NCBI RefSeq assembly: GCF_016909125.1
Contig: NZ_JAFBFD010000029.1
Span: forward strand, 1 to 42,297
Direction: 5' to 3'
Origin: Enterococcus lemanii
Lineage (GTDB): Bacteria > Bacillota > Bacilli > Lactobacillales > Enterococcaceae
DNA: 42,297 nucleotides
This document shows, one piece after another, positions 8,403 through 19,049 of the stretch; position 1 is the first letter of the stretch; every line of letters begins with the position of its first letter. The notes under the pieces were generated by a model, which saw nothing but the letters and a program-made list of their open reading frames with translations, was not told the DNA's origin and did no database searches. Both the position numbers and the translations under genes were made by a program.

Positions 8403-9080
8403 TTGTTTCTTAAGAAGAAAGCAAAAAGACAGTTGGAAGCTTATCAATCCGAGCTTTTAGCGACGCATTATGCAGAGGTCGACAACATGTATCAACAGAT
8501 GCGTGGTTGGCGACATGATTATAAAAACCATATCCAAGTGATGAAAGCATACCTTGCATTAAGTGATTACCAGGCATTAGAGCGTTATTTAAATGAATTA
8601 GATGAGGAGTTGTCTTCCGTTGAACTTGTGCTAAAAACCGGCAATAAAATGGCAGATGCAATTTTAAATAGTAAAATTTCTCTAGCAAAATCAAAAGGAA
8701 TTACAATTATAGGAGATGCGAATATTCCGTATTCGTTAGTAATTTCTGAAATTGATTTTTGTGTCTTACTAGGAAATTTATTTGATAATGCCATTGAAGC
8801 GAGTCTTGATTTACCTGAAGAAAAACGCTTGATTCGTTTTTATATGGAACTAAAAGGTTCGCAATTTTATTTGTCCATGACCAATTTTACGGCCATGAAA
8901 AAGCAAGCGAAGTGGTTCGGTCGCTTCCAAACAACGAAAGGTGAAAACCGTGGTTTAGGGTTATTAAGGATTGACCAAACTGTCGCTCAATTAAATGGTT
9001 ATTTGAATCGCAATAGTGAAGATGGCGCGTTTACAACAGAAGTATTAATACCCCAAGAAAAGAATTTTAAATACATTTAA
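8403..9080 (+). CDS. GHKL-type sensor histidine kinase lacking a membrane sensor domain
   Basis: A 225-residue histidine kinase core of the AgrC/ComD (HPK10) type. His38 in WRHDYKNHIQ is the phosphorylation site, LLGNLFDNAIEAS is the N box, and GENRGLGLLRI is the G box. What is missing is the usual five to seven membrane-spanning sensor: the protein begins with a Lys-rich helix a few residues before the His domain. The upstream gene ends 17 bases earlier, so no longer reading frame can supply a sensor. It starts at TTG 8403 after AGGATGAGGTG. It may sense a cytoplasmic signal or another membrane protein, for instance the exporters next door. The family is clear; the input is unknown. Confidence 0.87.
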   Translation: MFLKKKAKRQLEAYQSELLATHYAEVDNMYQQMRGWRHDYKNHIQVMKAYLALSDYQALERYLNELDEELSSVELVLKTGNKMADAILNSKISLAKSKGITIIGDANIPYSLVISEIDFCVLLGNLFDNAIEASLDLPEEKRLIRFYMELKGSQFYLSMTNFTAMKKQAKWFGRFQTTKGENRGLGLLRIDQTVAQLNGYLNRNSEDGAFTTEVLIPQEKNFKYI

Positions 9081-9132
9081 GCCCCAATAATGGACAAGTT
9101 ATCCCCGATTGTACATGTCAGGGGCTTTTTTT
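9079..9132 (+). terminator. Terminator between kinase and exporter genes
   Basis: AAGCCCC at 9079-9085 pairs with GGGGCTT at 9121-9127, then T residues. The 35-base loop is unusually long and could hold a regulatory site. Immediately after it TGCTATGCT (9132-9140) reads as an extended -10 element, so the exporters may have their own promoter. Confidence 0.6.
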
Positions 9133-9158
9133 GCTATGCTGTAAAAGAGGTGAGAGAA

Positions 9159-11015
9159 ATGAGAAAAGAAGATCCAATAAAACCACGATATACCATGAAA
9201 GAAAATAGTCGCTACATGTTCCAATTAGCTTGGCAACAACGAAAATCTGTTATTTTTATCATGTTGAGTATTACCTTTTTATCGGTCATTGTTCAATTAT
9301 TAGAATTATTCATTACACCAATTCTATTACAACAAATTGAAATGAAAGCGTCACTTTATACTTTTATAAAGTGGTTAATTTTATTTGTTTTACTACTGAT
9401 GTCAACAAAAGGTGGGCTCGCGTATTTAAAAACCAATACTTTGTTGGGGCGTTTAAATATCCGGATTTACTTAATTTCACAGTTAAGTCAAAAAATGCAA
9501 CAAACGTCGTATCCAAATCTAGAAGACACCCGTTTTTTGGAAAAATATGAAAGTGCGAATTATTCTGTAATGACCAATGGATCAGCAACTGAAATTTTTT
9601 GGGAAACAATGTCGAAAATCATCCAAAATTTCTTTATTTTTGTAATTTATCTTTTTTTATTGAGTCATTTGGACATTACTTTAGCATTATTAGTTGGGGT
9701 GACAGCTGTTTGTTCTTTTTTTTATCATCAAAGAAAGAACAAACAAGCACAGTTATCTCGTTTTGCGGAAGAAAAATTAATGAAGGAATTAAATTATATC
9801 CAACAAAAAGGCGAAGATTTTTCTTATGCAAAAGACATTCGTTTATTCCAACAAAAAAATTGGTTAAAAGAAATTTACCAAACTGCTTTTTCGAATTATC
9901 AAAAACTAATGTTAAAAAAAGAAAGCTATTATTTACAAGCGAACTTAGCCGATATCGGATTGAATTTTGTCAGAAATGGAATTGTTTATGCCTATTTACT
10001 GTATTTAAGTATGAGTCAATCATGGCTAGTGTCTGAATTTTTATTATACTTTTTAGCTATTAGCGGCTTTAGCCAGGGAATCCAAATGATTTTGACGGAA
10101 ATGTCAAATTTAAATAAGTATAGTTTGGATATTAACCATCTAAGGGACTTTTTAGAAACAGAAGAATTATTTTTATTTGAAGAAGGAAAAAGTCTGACCG
10201 CAGACAAACACCAATCTTACGAAATTAGCTTAAGAGGCCTTTCCTTTACTTATCCAGGAGCGAAAAAAGCAACCTTTGAAGACTTAAATCTAACGTTTCA
10301 TGCGGGGGAAAGTGTCGCGATTGTGGGTCTCAATGGTGCAGGAAAAACAACCTTAGTAAAAATTATCTGTGGTTTTCTTGATCCAACACATGGAGAGGTT
10401 TTACTCAATGGAATAAATATTAAAGAATACAATCGCCGGGATTACTATCGCCTTTTTAGTGCGGTTTTTCAACAATTTTCGGTAATAGAGACGACGATTT
10501 TAGAGAATATTACCCAAGGAGAAAATCCGATTCAATTCGAAAAAGCAAAAGATTGTATTCAATTAGCCGGATTACAGCCAATGATTGAGCGTTTACCACA
10601 AGGTTTAAGTACTTTGCTTGGGAAAAAGGTCTACGAAAAAGGGATTGAATTATCAGGTGGTCAAATTCAACGTTTGATGTTAGCTAGAGCATTGTACAAA
10701 GAAGCACCAATGCTTGTTTTAGATGAGCCAACTGCTGCTTTGGATCCGATTGCGGAAAATGACATTTACCAAAAGTACCATCAATTAACAAAAGGCCATT
10801 TAGCAATTTTTATCTCACATCGCTTGGCATCTACGCGATTTTGTGACCGCGTTCTTTATATTGAAGAAGGAAAAGTGATCGAAGAAGGAACCCATGAAGA
10901 CTTAATGCAGAAAAACGGCAAATACAAAGCTCTATTTGAAGTTCAAAGTAAATACTATCAAGAGGAGGTAGAGGTCGATGGAGAAGTCAAAAACGAAAGT
11001 ATCACTGATGCATAG
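9159..11015 (+). CDS. ABC exporter half-transporter (first of a pair)
   Basis: A 618-residue protein with a six-helix transmembrane domain (about residues 35-335) fused to an ATPase domain (about 360-600). The ATPase has Walker A GLNGAGKTT, a Q-loop in VFQQFSVIE, signature LSGGQIQ, Walker B MLVLDEPTA and the switch His in ISHR, so it looks active. I chose ATG 9159, with GAGGTGAG upstream; the 23 extra residues of a longer frame would come from the terminator. Its end overlaps the next exporter gene by 38 bases, so the two are coupled and probably form a heterodimer. Exporters of this kind move peptides, drugs or lipids; no precursor peptide gene is visible here. Confidence 0.9.
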   Translation: MRKEDPIKPRYTMKENSRYMFQLAWQQRKSVIFIMLSITFLSVIVQLLELFITPILLQQIEMKASLYTFIKWLILFVLLLMSTKGGLAYLKTNTLLGRLNIRIYLISQLSQKMQQTSYPNLEDTRFLEKYESANYSVMTNGSATEIFWETMSKIIQNFFIFVIYLFLLSHLDITLALLVGVTAVCSFFYHQRKNKQAQLSRFAEEKLMKELNYIQQKGEDFSYAKDIRLFQQKNWLKEIYQTAFSNYQKLMLKKESYYLQANLADIGLNFVRNGIVYAYLLYLSMSQSWLVSEFLLYFLAISGFSQGIQMILTEMSNLNKYSLDINHLRDFLETEELFLFEEGKSLTADKHQSYEISLRGLSFTYPGAKKATFEDLNLTFHAGESVAIVGLNGAGKTTLVKIICGFLDPTHGEVLLNGINIKEYNRRDYYRLFSAVFQQFSVIETTILENITQGENPIQFEKAKDCIQLAGLQPMIERLPQGLSTLLGKKVYEKGIELSGGQIQRLMLARALYKEAPMLVLDEPTAALDPIAENDIYQKYHQLTKGHLAIFISHRLASTRFCDRVLYIEEGKVIEEGTHEDLMQKNGKYKALFEVQSKYYQEEVEVDGEVKNESITDA

Positions 11016-12849
11016 TTTGCAGCTACAAAAAAAAGGGATGCAGCTTTGGTATCAAAAAGAGCCAAAAATTTTCTATTATATGTTCTTCGATGCACTTCTA
11101 AAAATCTTGATGCCATACATTTTAATTTATTTTAGTGCACAAATTTTAAATGAATTAGGCGGCATGAGAAGGCCAGAAGCCTTGTTTCGGTTGGTTTTAT
11201 TCACTTTATTTATAGAGATGACTTTGGGTATTTTACAAGCGATAATTACTTGGCAAAGAGCGAAATGGCAAAATTTAGTGTCGATTTTAAACGATGAATT
11301 TTATTTAAATAAAATGTTTGAGATGGATTATGCGAAATTTTCTTCTGCACGTATCCACCGTTTGAGAGCTCAAATCAAAGAAAATGAAAATTGGTCCGGT
11401 TTAGGTTTACTCCATGTTTTAAAAATATCAGAAGACTTATTTTCAGCTGTATTTGGAATTATTGGCGGGGCTTTCTTGCTACTGGGTTTATTTCGATCCT
11501 CTATCCCGGAAGAAGTTACTGCAATTCAATGGTTAAATCACCCGTTTTTTACTCTTTTATTTTTTATCTTCCTACTACTGGGAATCTTACTTCCACCTTA
11601 TTTTATGAATAAAAGTGAAAGTTATTGGGTCTTATTAGCAGAAGAGAGTAAAGAAACGAATCGTTTTGGTCTATTTTTTAGTCACTACATGAATCTAGCG
11701 GAACGCGGACTAGATGTTCGGATTTACCGACAAGATAAGCTATCAAAAAAATATATGTTTGATGACAGTGTCGACCGTAATCCACATTCGTTAATTGCAA
11801 GATATCATAAAGGTCCAATGGGGATTTATCGCGGGTTATCAACCATAACTACTGTTTTATTTAGTGGGTTAGTTTATTTTTATGTTGGTTTAAAAGCTTG
11901 GGCCGGAGCTTTTAGTATTGGGTTAGTCACGCAGTATATTAGTGCCATTTTAGCTTTATCAAATTACATCTCAAAATTGTTAGAATCACTTGGTAAGACC
12001 CAATCAAATGCCGCTTTTTTAAGTAAAAATTTTGAACTCCTTGAAGAACCAAATGAAATGTATCAGGGAAGCTTGACTACTGAAAAAAGATCGGACCGTA
12101 AATATTTGATTACCTTTCAACGCGTGTCTTTCAAATACCCAGATGCGGATACGTATGCCATTAAAAACCTCTCTATGCAATTTGAAATTGGGAAACGTTT
12201 TGCCATTGTGGGGGAAAATGGTTCAGGAAAAACAACCTTCATTAAGCTTTTATGTCGACTGTATGAACCAACAGAAGGAGTCATTTTATTAAATGGAATT
12301 GACATTCGAAAGTACAATTATGCCGATTATCTCGCTTTGTTTTCAGTTGTTTTTCAAGATTTTCATTTATTTTCATTAACGATTGCTCAAAATATTGCTT
12401 CTTCTACAAATTATGATGAAGAAAAAGTCCAACGTTGTCTGACAGAAGCAGGGTTAGCTGAGCGTTTAACAAAAACAGCGAATGGAATTGAAAGTTACTT
12501 ATATAAGGATTTTAATCGACTTGGGATTGAAATATCTGGAGGAGAAGCTCAAAAAATAGCAATTGCTAGAGCGTTATACAAAGATGCACCATTTATGATT
12601 TTGGATGAACCCACGGCCTCGCTTGACCCAATTGCCGAAGAAGAAATTTATCAAAAATTTAATCAAATGATTCGTGATCGAACAGCCATTTATATCTCAC
12701 ATCGTTTATCGAGTTGCCGTTTTTGCGATGAAATCCTTGTTTTTAATCAAGGAGAATTAATTCAAAGGGGAACGCATCAAGCATTGGTGAATCAAAAATC
12801 AGAAAAATACGCCGAATTATGGCAAGCACAAGCGCAATATTATCAATAA
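10978..12849 (+). CDS. ABC exporter half-transporter (second of a pair)
   Basis: A 623-residue protein with the same layout: membrane helices over about residues 25-335 and an ATPase from about 370. Walker A is GENGSGKTT, signature ISGGEAQ, Walker B MILDEPTAS, switch His ISHR. The signature begins Ile-Ser rather than Leu-Ser, a mild change. ATG 10978 has AGAGGAGGT at good distance and overlaps the end of the partner gene; a second Met eleven codons in has no such site. Both ATPases keep their catalytic Glu, so unlike many heterodimeric exporters there is no obvious dead site. Together with the regulator and kinase this forms a self-contained signalling-export module. Confidence 0.9.
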   Translation: MEKSKTKVSLMHSLQLQKKGMQLWYQKEPKIFYYMFFDALLKILMPYILIYFSAQILNELGGMRRPEALFRLVLFTLFIEMTLGILQAIITWQRAKWQNLVSILNDEFYLNKMFEMDYAKFSSARIHRLRAQIKENENWSGLGLLHVLKISEDLFSAVFGIIGGAFLLLGLFRSSIPEEVTAIQWLNHPFFTLLFFIFLLLGILLPPYFMNKSESYWVLLAEESKETNRFGLFFSHYMNLAERGLDVRIYRQDKLSKKYMFDDSVDRNPHSLIARYHKGPMGIYRGLSTITTVLFSGLVYFYVGLKAWAGAFSIGLVTQYISAILALSNYISKLLESLGKTQSNAAFLSKNFELLEEPNEMYQGSLTTEKRSDRKYLITFQRVSFKYPDADTYAIKNLSMQFEIGKRFAIVGENGSGKTTFIKLLCRLYEPTEGVILLNGIDIRKYNYADYLALFSVVFQDFHLFSLTIAQNIASSTNYDEEKVQRCLTEAGLAERLTKTANGIESYLYKDFNRLGIEISGGEAQKIAIARALYKDAPFMILDEPTASLDPIAEEEIYQKFNQMIRDRTAIYISHRLSSCRFCDEILVFNQGELIQRGTHQALVNQKSEKYAELWQAQAQYYQ

Positions 12850-12915
12850 AGCGACTTTGTTTTTTGCAAATCCACCCGCAAAAATAAATCTCGTGAAATT
12901 TTCATACTTTTCTTG

Positions 12916-12921
12916 TATAAT
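12916..12921 (+). promoter_or_regulatory. -10 element for mnmA
   Basis: A perfect TATAAT lies about 72 bases before the mnmA start. The -35 is poor. It shows mnmA can be transcribed without the exporter genes. Confidence 0.5.
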
Positions 12922-12933
12922 GGCAATTACTGA

Positions 12934-14115
<1,182 letters not shown>

Positions 14116-14205
14116 GCGTTTTGTTCACAAGCAGAATAATTGAAACATCGTTAAAAACTGATTACTATAACCTTATTCAAAGGAAAATGTATGAGGTGAG
14201 AAAAA

Positions 14206-14571
14206 ATGTATCAAGTCCTAACGATGTACGGTGAGAATGAACCATGGTGGTTTTTTGAAGACTGGCAAGCCGATATTCGCGTGTGTCAAGAATTTCAAAC
14301 ATTCGCCCAAGCACAACAGGCTTATTTAAAGCAGTGGCAAACATTGCGTGATACGTATAATCATGTTCATGTCAAACCCAATTTTTTAACGGCTTTTTGG
14401 AATGATGGCGAAGAACATTGGTGTGAAGACTGCGAGGAAGGCTTGCAGTTGTTTATGGGCTTGGCTTTATTAAAAGATTACGAGGCCGTTTCAATGCAAG
14501 TCGATCGAGACTTTTATGAGACCATTAATGAAAAAGAAAAAGAAAAAACTTGTCAAAGAAAACAAGCTTAG
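14206..14571 (+). CDS. DUF1033-family protein
   Basis: A 121-residue acidic protein with very many aromatic residues (YGENEPWWFFEDWQ at the start, then FWNDGEEHWCEDCEEG). This matches the DUF1033 family of Lactobacillales. There is no signal peptide or membrane segment. A Cys-x2-Cys pair (CEDC) with nearby His could bind metal, but that is only suggestive. ATG 14206 follows GAGGTGAG, and the gene has its own terminator. Function unknown. Confidence 0.8.
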   Translation: MYQVLTMYGENEPWWFFEDWQADIRVCQEFQTFAQAQQAYLKQWQTLRDTYNHVHVKPNFLTAFWNDGEEHWCEDCEEGLQLFMGLALLKDYEAVSMQVDRDFYETINEKEKEKTCQRKQA

Positions 14572-14603
14572 CCAAACTTCTTTTGACAAACGAAAACTGT
14601 TGC

Positions 14604-14634
14604 TTACAATAAGGTAAGGAGCAGTTTTTTTATG
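14604..14634 (+). terminator. Terminator after DUF1033 gene
   Basis: AACTGTTGCTTAC pairs with GTAAGGAGCAGTT with one mismatch and is followed by seven T. Confidence 0.78.
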
Positions 14635-14679
14635 GCTAGAAACGCAAACAGCAAATATTTGCTGCGATAAGGAGAATTT

Positions 14680-16758
14680 ATGAGTAAAAAATTAGTTTTA
14701 ACAGAAAAACCAAGTGTTGCAAAAGACTTTGCCAAAGTTTTAGGAGCGAGTCCACGTGGCAAAGATTATTTTGAAAATGAAAAATACGTGATTACCTGGG
14801 CATATGGCCATTTGTTATCACTCAAATTACCTGAAGATATTCAACCAGAGTGGAAAACTTGGAGTCTAGAGACCCTTCCAATGATTCCGAAAAAAATCGG
14901 CTTAAAACCACTGCCGAAAACCCATCGCCAACTAAAAGTGATAGGTGACTTGGCAAAACGTAAAGATGTCACTGGCATTGTGATTGCGACGGATAGTGGG
15001 CGCGAAGGAGAAGCCGTGGGGCGTTTTATTTTTGAGTGGTTAAAAACCAACAAGCCAATGGAACGTCTTTGGATTTCGTCCCAAACCAAACAAGCCGTCC
15101 AGGAAGGTTTTAAAAAATTACAACCTGGCCGTCAGTTTGATCATTTGTATCAATCCGCGGTGGCTCGTGGGAAAGCCGACTGGTTAGTTGGGTTAAACGT
15201 TACCCGTGCGCTAACGGTTAAATACCAAGATAATTTATCGGCCGGTCGTGTGCAAACACCGACCTTAAGTTTAGTCAATCAAGCCCAAGAGAAAGTAGAG
15301 AAATTTTTACCAACAACTTATTTCTCAGTAGATTTACTTTATCAAAACGAAAAAGCACGCTTACAATTAAAAAATCCGCAACAATTTAGTGAACGCAAAC
15401 AAGCCGAGCATTTCGTGAAAGAATTAAGTGGCAAACTTGGTCAAGTTACCAGTGTTGAAGTCAAAGAAAAAAGCCAAAGCCAACCACTGCCTTATGACTT
15501 AACCGAATTACAACGTGTAGCCAACCAAATGTATCAATTCTCAGCTAAAAAGACGTTATCACTCGTTCAAAGTTTATATGAAAGTCACAAAGCGGTGAGT
15601 TACCCACGAACGGATTCTAAATATTTACCAAAAGACGTGGCGCAAACGATGAAAGACCGTCTGCAAGCGGTCGCTAATTTTGAGCCACGTGCCAAGGAAT
15701 ACCTTAAAGCGGGCAGCAAAGTTCAATTAACCAGTGTCTTCAATGATCAAAAAGTAACCGATCATTATGCTTTAATTCCAACAGAAGAAAGCCCACGTGT
15801 TGAAAAAATGAGTAGTGATGAAGTCAAAATTTACCGCTTAATTGTCGAACGCTTTTTAGGCCTTTTCGCGCAAAAACACGTCGTCCAAACCGTCAAAGCA
15901 ACCGTTGATTTTTCCGGCCATCTGTTTGTCTTTAAACAAGAACAAGTCTTGCAAGCCGGTTGGAAAACCGTTGAAAAACAAACCGATTTAATTGATTGGC
16001 AAAAATTAAAAACCATCAAAGGTAATTTCCAAGTCAATCAAGAATTAACCAGTGCGCCAAAACTAGCCACTGAAGGCAGTTTGCTTGCTTTGATGGAGAA
16101 GCATTCGCTCGGCACCCCCGCGACACGGGCAGAAATTATTGAAAAACTGATCAAATCAGAATTAATGGAACGCCGTGTCAATGCGCTCGCAGTAACCCCG
16201 AAAGGGAAACAATTATTGAGCTTAGTGAATCCTTCGCTCGTTAGTCCCGAACTAACAGAAAAATGGGAAAAAGATTTAGCAGCGATTGAAAAAGGCCAAA
16301 AATCTGCCGACGTCTTTTTAAAAGAAATTGAAAAAGACACGAAACGTTTAGTGGCAGAAATTAAAGACTCAAAAGAAGAATACAAAGATTTCTCTTTAAC
16401 CACTAAAATTTGCCCTGAATGTGGCGAAGCGCTACGAGAAAGAAGTACCAAAGACGGTAAAATCTATGTCTGCAGCAACAAAGAATGTAAGTACCGCCGC
16501 CGCAAAGATCCTAAAATTTCAAATCGCCGTTGTTCACAATGCCATAAAAAAATGGAAATCATTGAAGGAAAAAATGGCGCCTTCTTCAAGTGTAAATATT
16601 GCGGTATCAGCGAAAAAATGCTCGATAAAAAAGAGCAAAAGAAAAAAATGACGAAACACGAAGAACGCCGCCTCGTCAAAAAATACGCCCAAGCCGAAGA
16701 AGAACAAGAAAGCCCATTAGCACTCGCCCTAAAAGCCGCAATGGAAACCAAGGAGTAA
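14680..16758 (+). CDS. topB: DNA topoisomerase III (type IA)
   Basis: A 692-residue type IA topoisomerase that passes single strands to relax or decatenate DNA. The Toprim domain opens with LVLTEKPSVAKDFAK and carries IVIATDSGREGEAVGRF (about residue 105). Catalytic Tyr308 is in YPRTDSKYL. Two Cys4 zinc ribbons follow at the carboxyl end (CPECGE...CSNKEC and CSQCHK...CKYCG), then a charged tail. Length and order fit Gram-positive TopB. ATG 14680 follows AAGGAG. The last codons are part of a 27-base sequence repeated about 115 bases further on (see repeats). Confidence 0.95.
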   Translation: MSKKLVLTEKPSVAKDFAKVLGASPRGKDYFENEKYVITWAYGHLLSLKLPEDIQPEWKTWSLETLPMIPKKIGLKPLPKTHRQLKVIGDLAKRKDVTGIVIATDSGREGEAVGRFIFEWLKTNKPMERLWISSQTKQAVQEGFKKLQPGRQFDHLYQSAVARGKADWLVGLNVTRALTVKYQDNLSAGRVQTPTLSLVNQAQEKVEKFLPTTYFSVDLLYQNEKARLQLKNPQQFSERKQAEHFVKELSGKLGQVTSVEVKEKSQSQPLPYDLTELQRVANQMYQFSAKKTLSLVQSLYESHKAVSYPRTDSKYLPKDVAQTMKDRLQAVANFEPRAKEYLKAGSKVQLTSVFNDQKVTDHYALIPTEESPRVEKMSSDEVKIYRLIVERFLGLFAQKHVVQTVKATVDFSGHLFVFKQEQVLQAGWKTVEKQTDLIDWQKLKTIKGNFQVNQELTSAPKLATEGSLLALMEKHSLGTPATRAEIIEKLIKSELMERRVNALAVTPKGKQLLSLVNPSLVSPELTEKWEKDLAAIEKGQKSADVFLKEIEKDTKRLVAEIKDSKEEYKDFSLTTKICPECGEALRERSTKDGKIYVCSNKECKYRRRKDPKISNRRCSQCHKKMEIIEGKNGAFFKCKYCGISEKMLDKKEQKKKMTKHEERRLVKKYAQAEEEQESPLALALKAAMETKE

Positions 16759-16771
16759 AAAAAGTCGTTAT
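16745..16771 (+). repeat. Direct repeat, copy 1 (overlaps topB end)
   Basis: AAACCAAGGAGT, then seven A, then GTCGTTAT. It includes the last codons and stop of topB. Copy 2 at 16862-16887 differs only by one A. Confidence 0.85.
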
Positions 16772-16861
16772 GCTCTGAGCAACTGGAGAACAAGGCGACC
16801 AAGCGCTATTTGCTTGAGCGACTTGATTGAAGTTGCCGAAAGAGCAGACTTTTGCACCCGT

Positions 16862-16887
16862 AAACCAAGGAGTAAAAAAGTCGTTAT
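16862..16887 (+). repeat. Direct repeat, copy 2
   Basis: Second copy of the sequence at the topB end, with six rather than seven A. Between the copies are about 90 bases with no gene. The rest of the 250-base gap to the next gene holds only the beta-glucosidase upstream region. Confidence 0.85.
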
Positions 16888-16977
16888 CGTCAAAATCAGT
16901 CTTCTAACTGTCAAAATTCCATTTGTTTAACGAATTACTGGACAATTGTTTTTATCTGTAGCAAAATAAACACATAA

Positions 16978-18449
<1,472 letters not shown>

Positions 18450-18450
<1 letters not shown>

Positions 18451-18497
18451 AAAAACTCAAGTTGTTCACTTTTTTTGTGAACAACTTGAGTTTTTTT
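18450..18497. terminator. Bidirectional terminator
   Basis: A 20-base near-perfect inverted repeat (AAACTCAAGTTGTTCAC and its complement) with T runs on both strands. It serves the GH1 gene on the plus strand and yccF on the minus strand. Confidence 0.9.
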
Positions 18498-18870
18498 AAT
18501 ACCGCGTTATCGGTACAATCCGTGCACCAAATGGAGCGATGGCAAGTCGAGCCAACTTAAAAGATTGTTGGGCAAAAGGAATCCCAATAATCGTAATCAT
18601 AAGAAATAGCCCACTAACAAGATGACCCAGAGCAATTGGCAAGCCACTAACGATTAACCAAATAAGATTGACAATAAGAGAAGTGGAGGAATTACTATAG
18701 ACGACTTCTTTGCCAAACGGCCACATGCTTAAAGAAGCAAACTTAAAACACTGAAGTCCAATTGGAATGCCAACGATGGTGATACACCATAAGCAACCGG
18801 CTATAAACCAAGACACGCCACCGATAAACCCACCAAAAATAAACCAAATTAAATTACCTAAAAAAGTAAT
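18496..18870 (-). CDS. yccF: YccF-family membrane protein, apparent AUU start
   Basis: A YccF-domain inner-membrane protein with two copies of the family's repeat (CITIVGIPIGLQCFKFA and MITIIGIPFAQQSFKLA), each with a membrane segment. The first normal start codon in frame is GTG at 18816, but that would cut off the first membrane helix. The frame stays open upstream, and the conserved opening (T-F-L-G-N-L-I-W-F-I-F-G-G-F) is encoded from 18870 on. At exactly that point the codon is ATT, preceded by AGGTGAGG. I therefore infer an ATT start and a 124-residue product of normal family length. The alternatives are a recent ATG-to-ATT mutation or a sequencing error. Function of the family is unknown. 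Confidence 0.75.
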   Translation of the reverse strand: MTFLGNLIWFIFGGFIGGVSWFIAGCLWCITIVGIPIGLQCFKFASLSMWPFGKEVVYSNSSTSLIVNLIWLIVSGLPIALGHLVSGLFLMITIIGIPFAQQSFKLARLAIAPFGARIVPITRY

Positions 18871-18925
18871 TTCCTCACCTGCTTTTCTTTTATAACATTA
18901 GTTTACCGTATCTAAGACAAAAGAA

Positions 18926-18956
18926 AAAGCCGCAATGCACGAAGCATCACGACTTT
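18926..18956 (-). terminator. Terminator after msmX
   Basis: On the minus strand GTCGTGATGC pairs (two G-T wobbles in the outer half) with GCATTGCGGC around a TTCGT loop, followed by TTTTTCTTTT. It lies about 95 bases past the msmX stop. Confidence 0.75.
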
Positions 18957-19049
18957 TTCGCGGGGGATACAAATAAGGAAAATGTATAGGTAATCTAGCA
19001 AGAACTGGCGGGGGCAAATCCACTGATTCTTGTAGACGAACTATTAAGC

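Noticed and set aside
9092-9120. ACAAGTTA and ACATGTCA in the terminator loop as a LytTR binding pair.
   Set aside because: Spacing (19 bases start to start) does not fit the usual 21-22 and the match to the LytTR consensus is weak.
9090-9158. Longer amino end of the first exporter beginning at ATG 9090.
   Set aside because: The added residues are encoded by the terminator stem and T run; the ATG at 9159 has the good ribosome site and family-like start.
9159-12849. Bacteriocin exporter with peptidase domain.
   Set aside because: Neither half-transporter carries a C39 domain and no leader-type peptide gene is visible around; the C39-like protein at 4420 is far away and in another unit.
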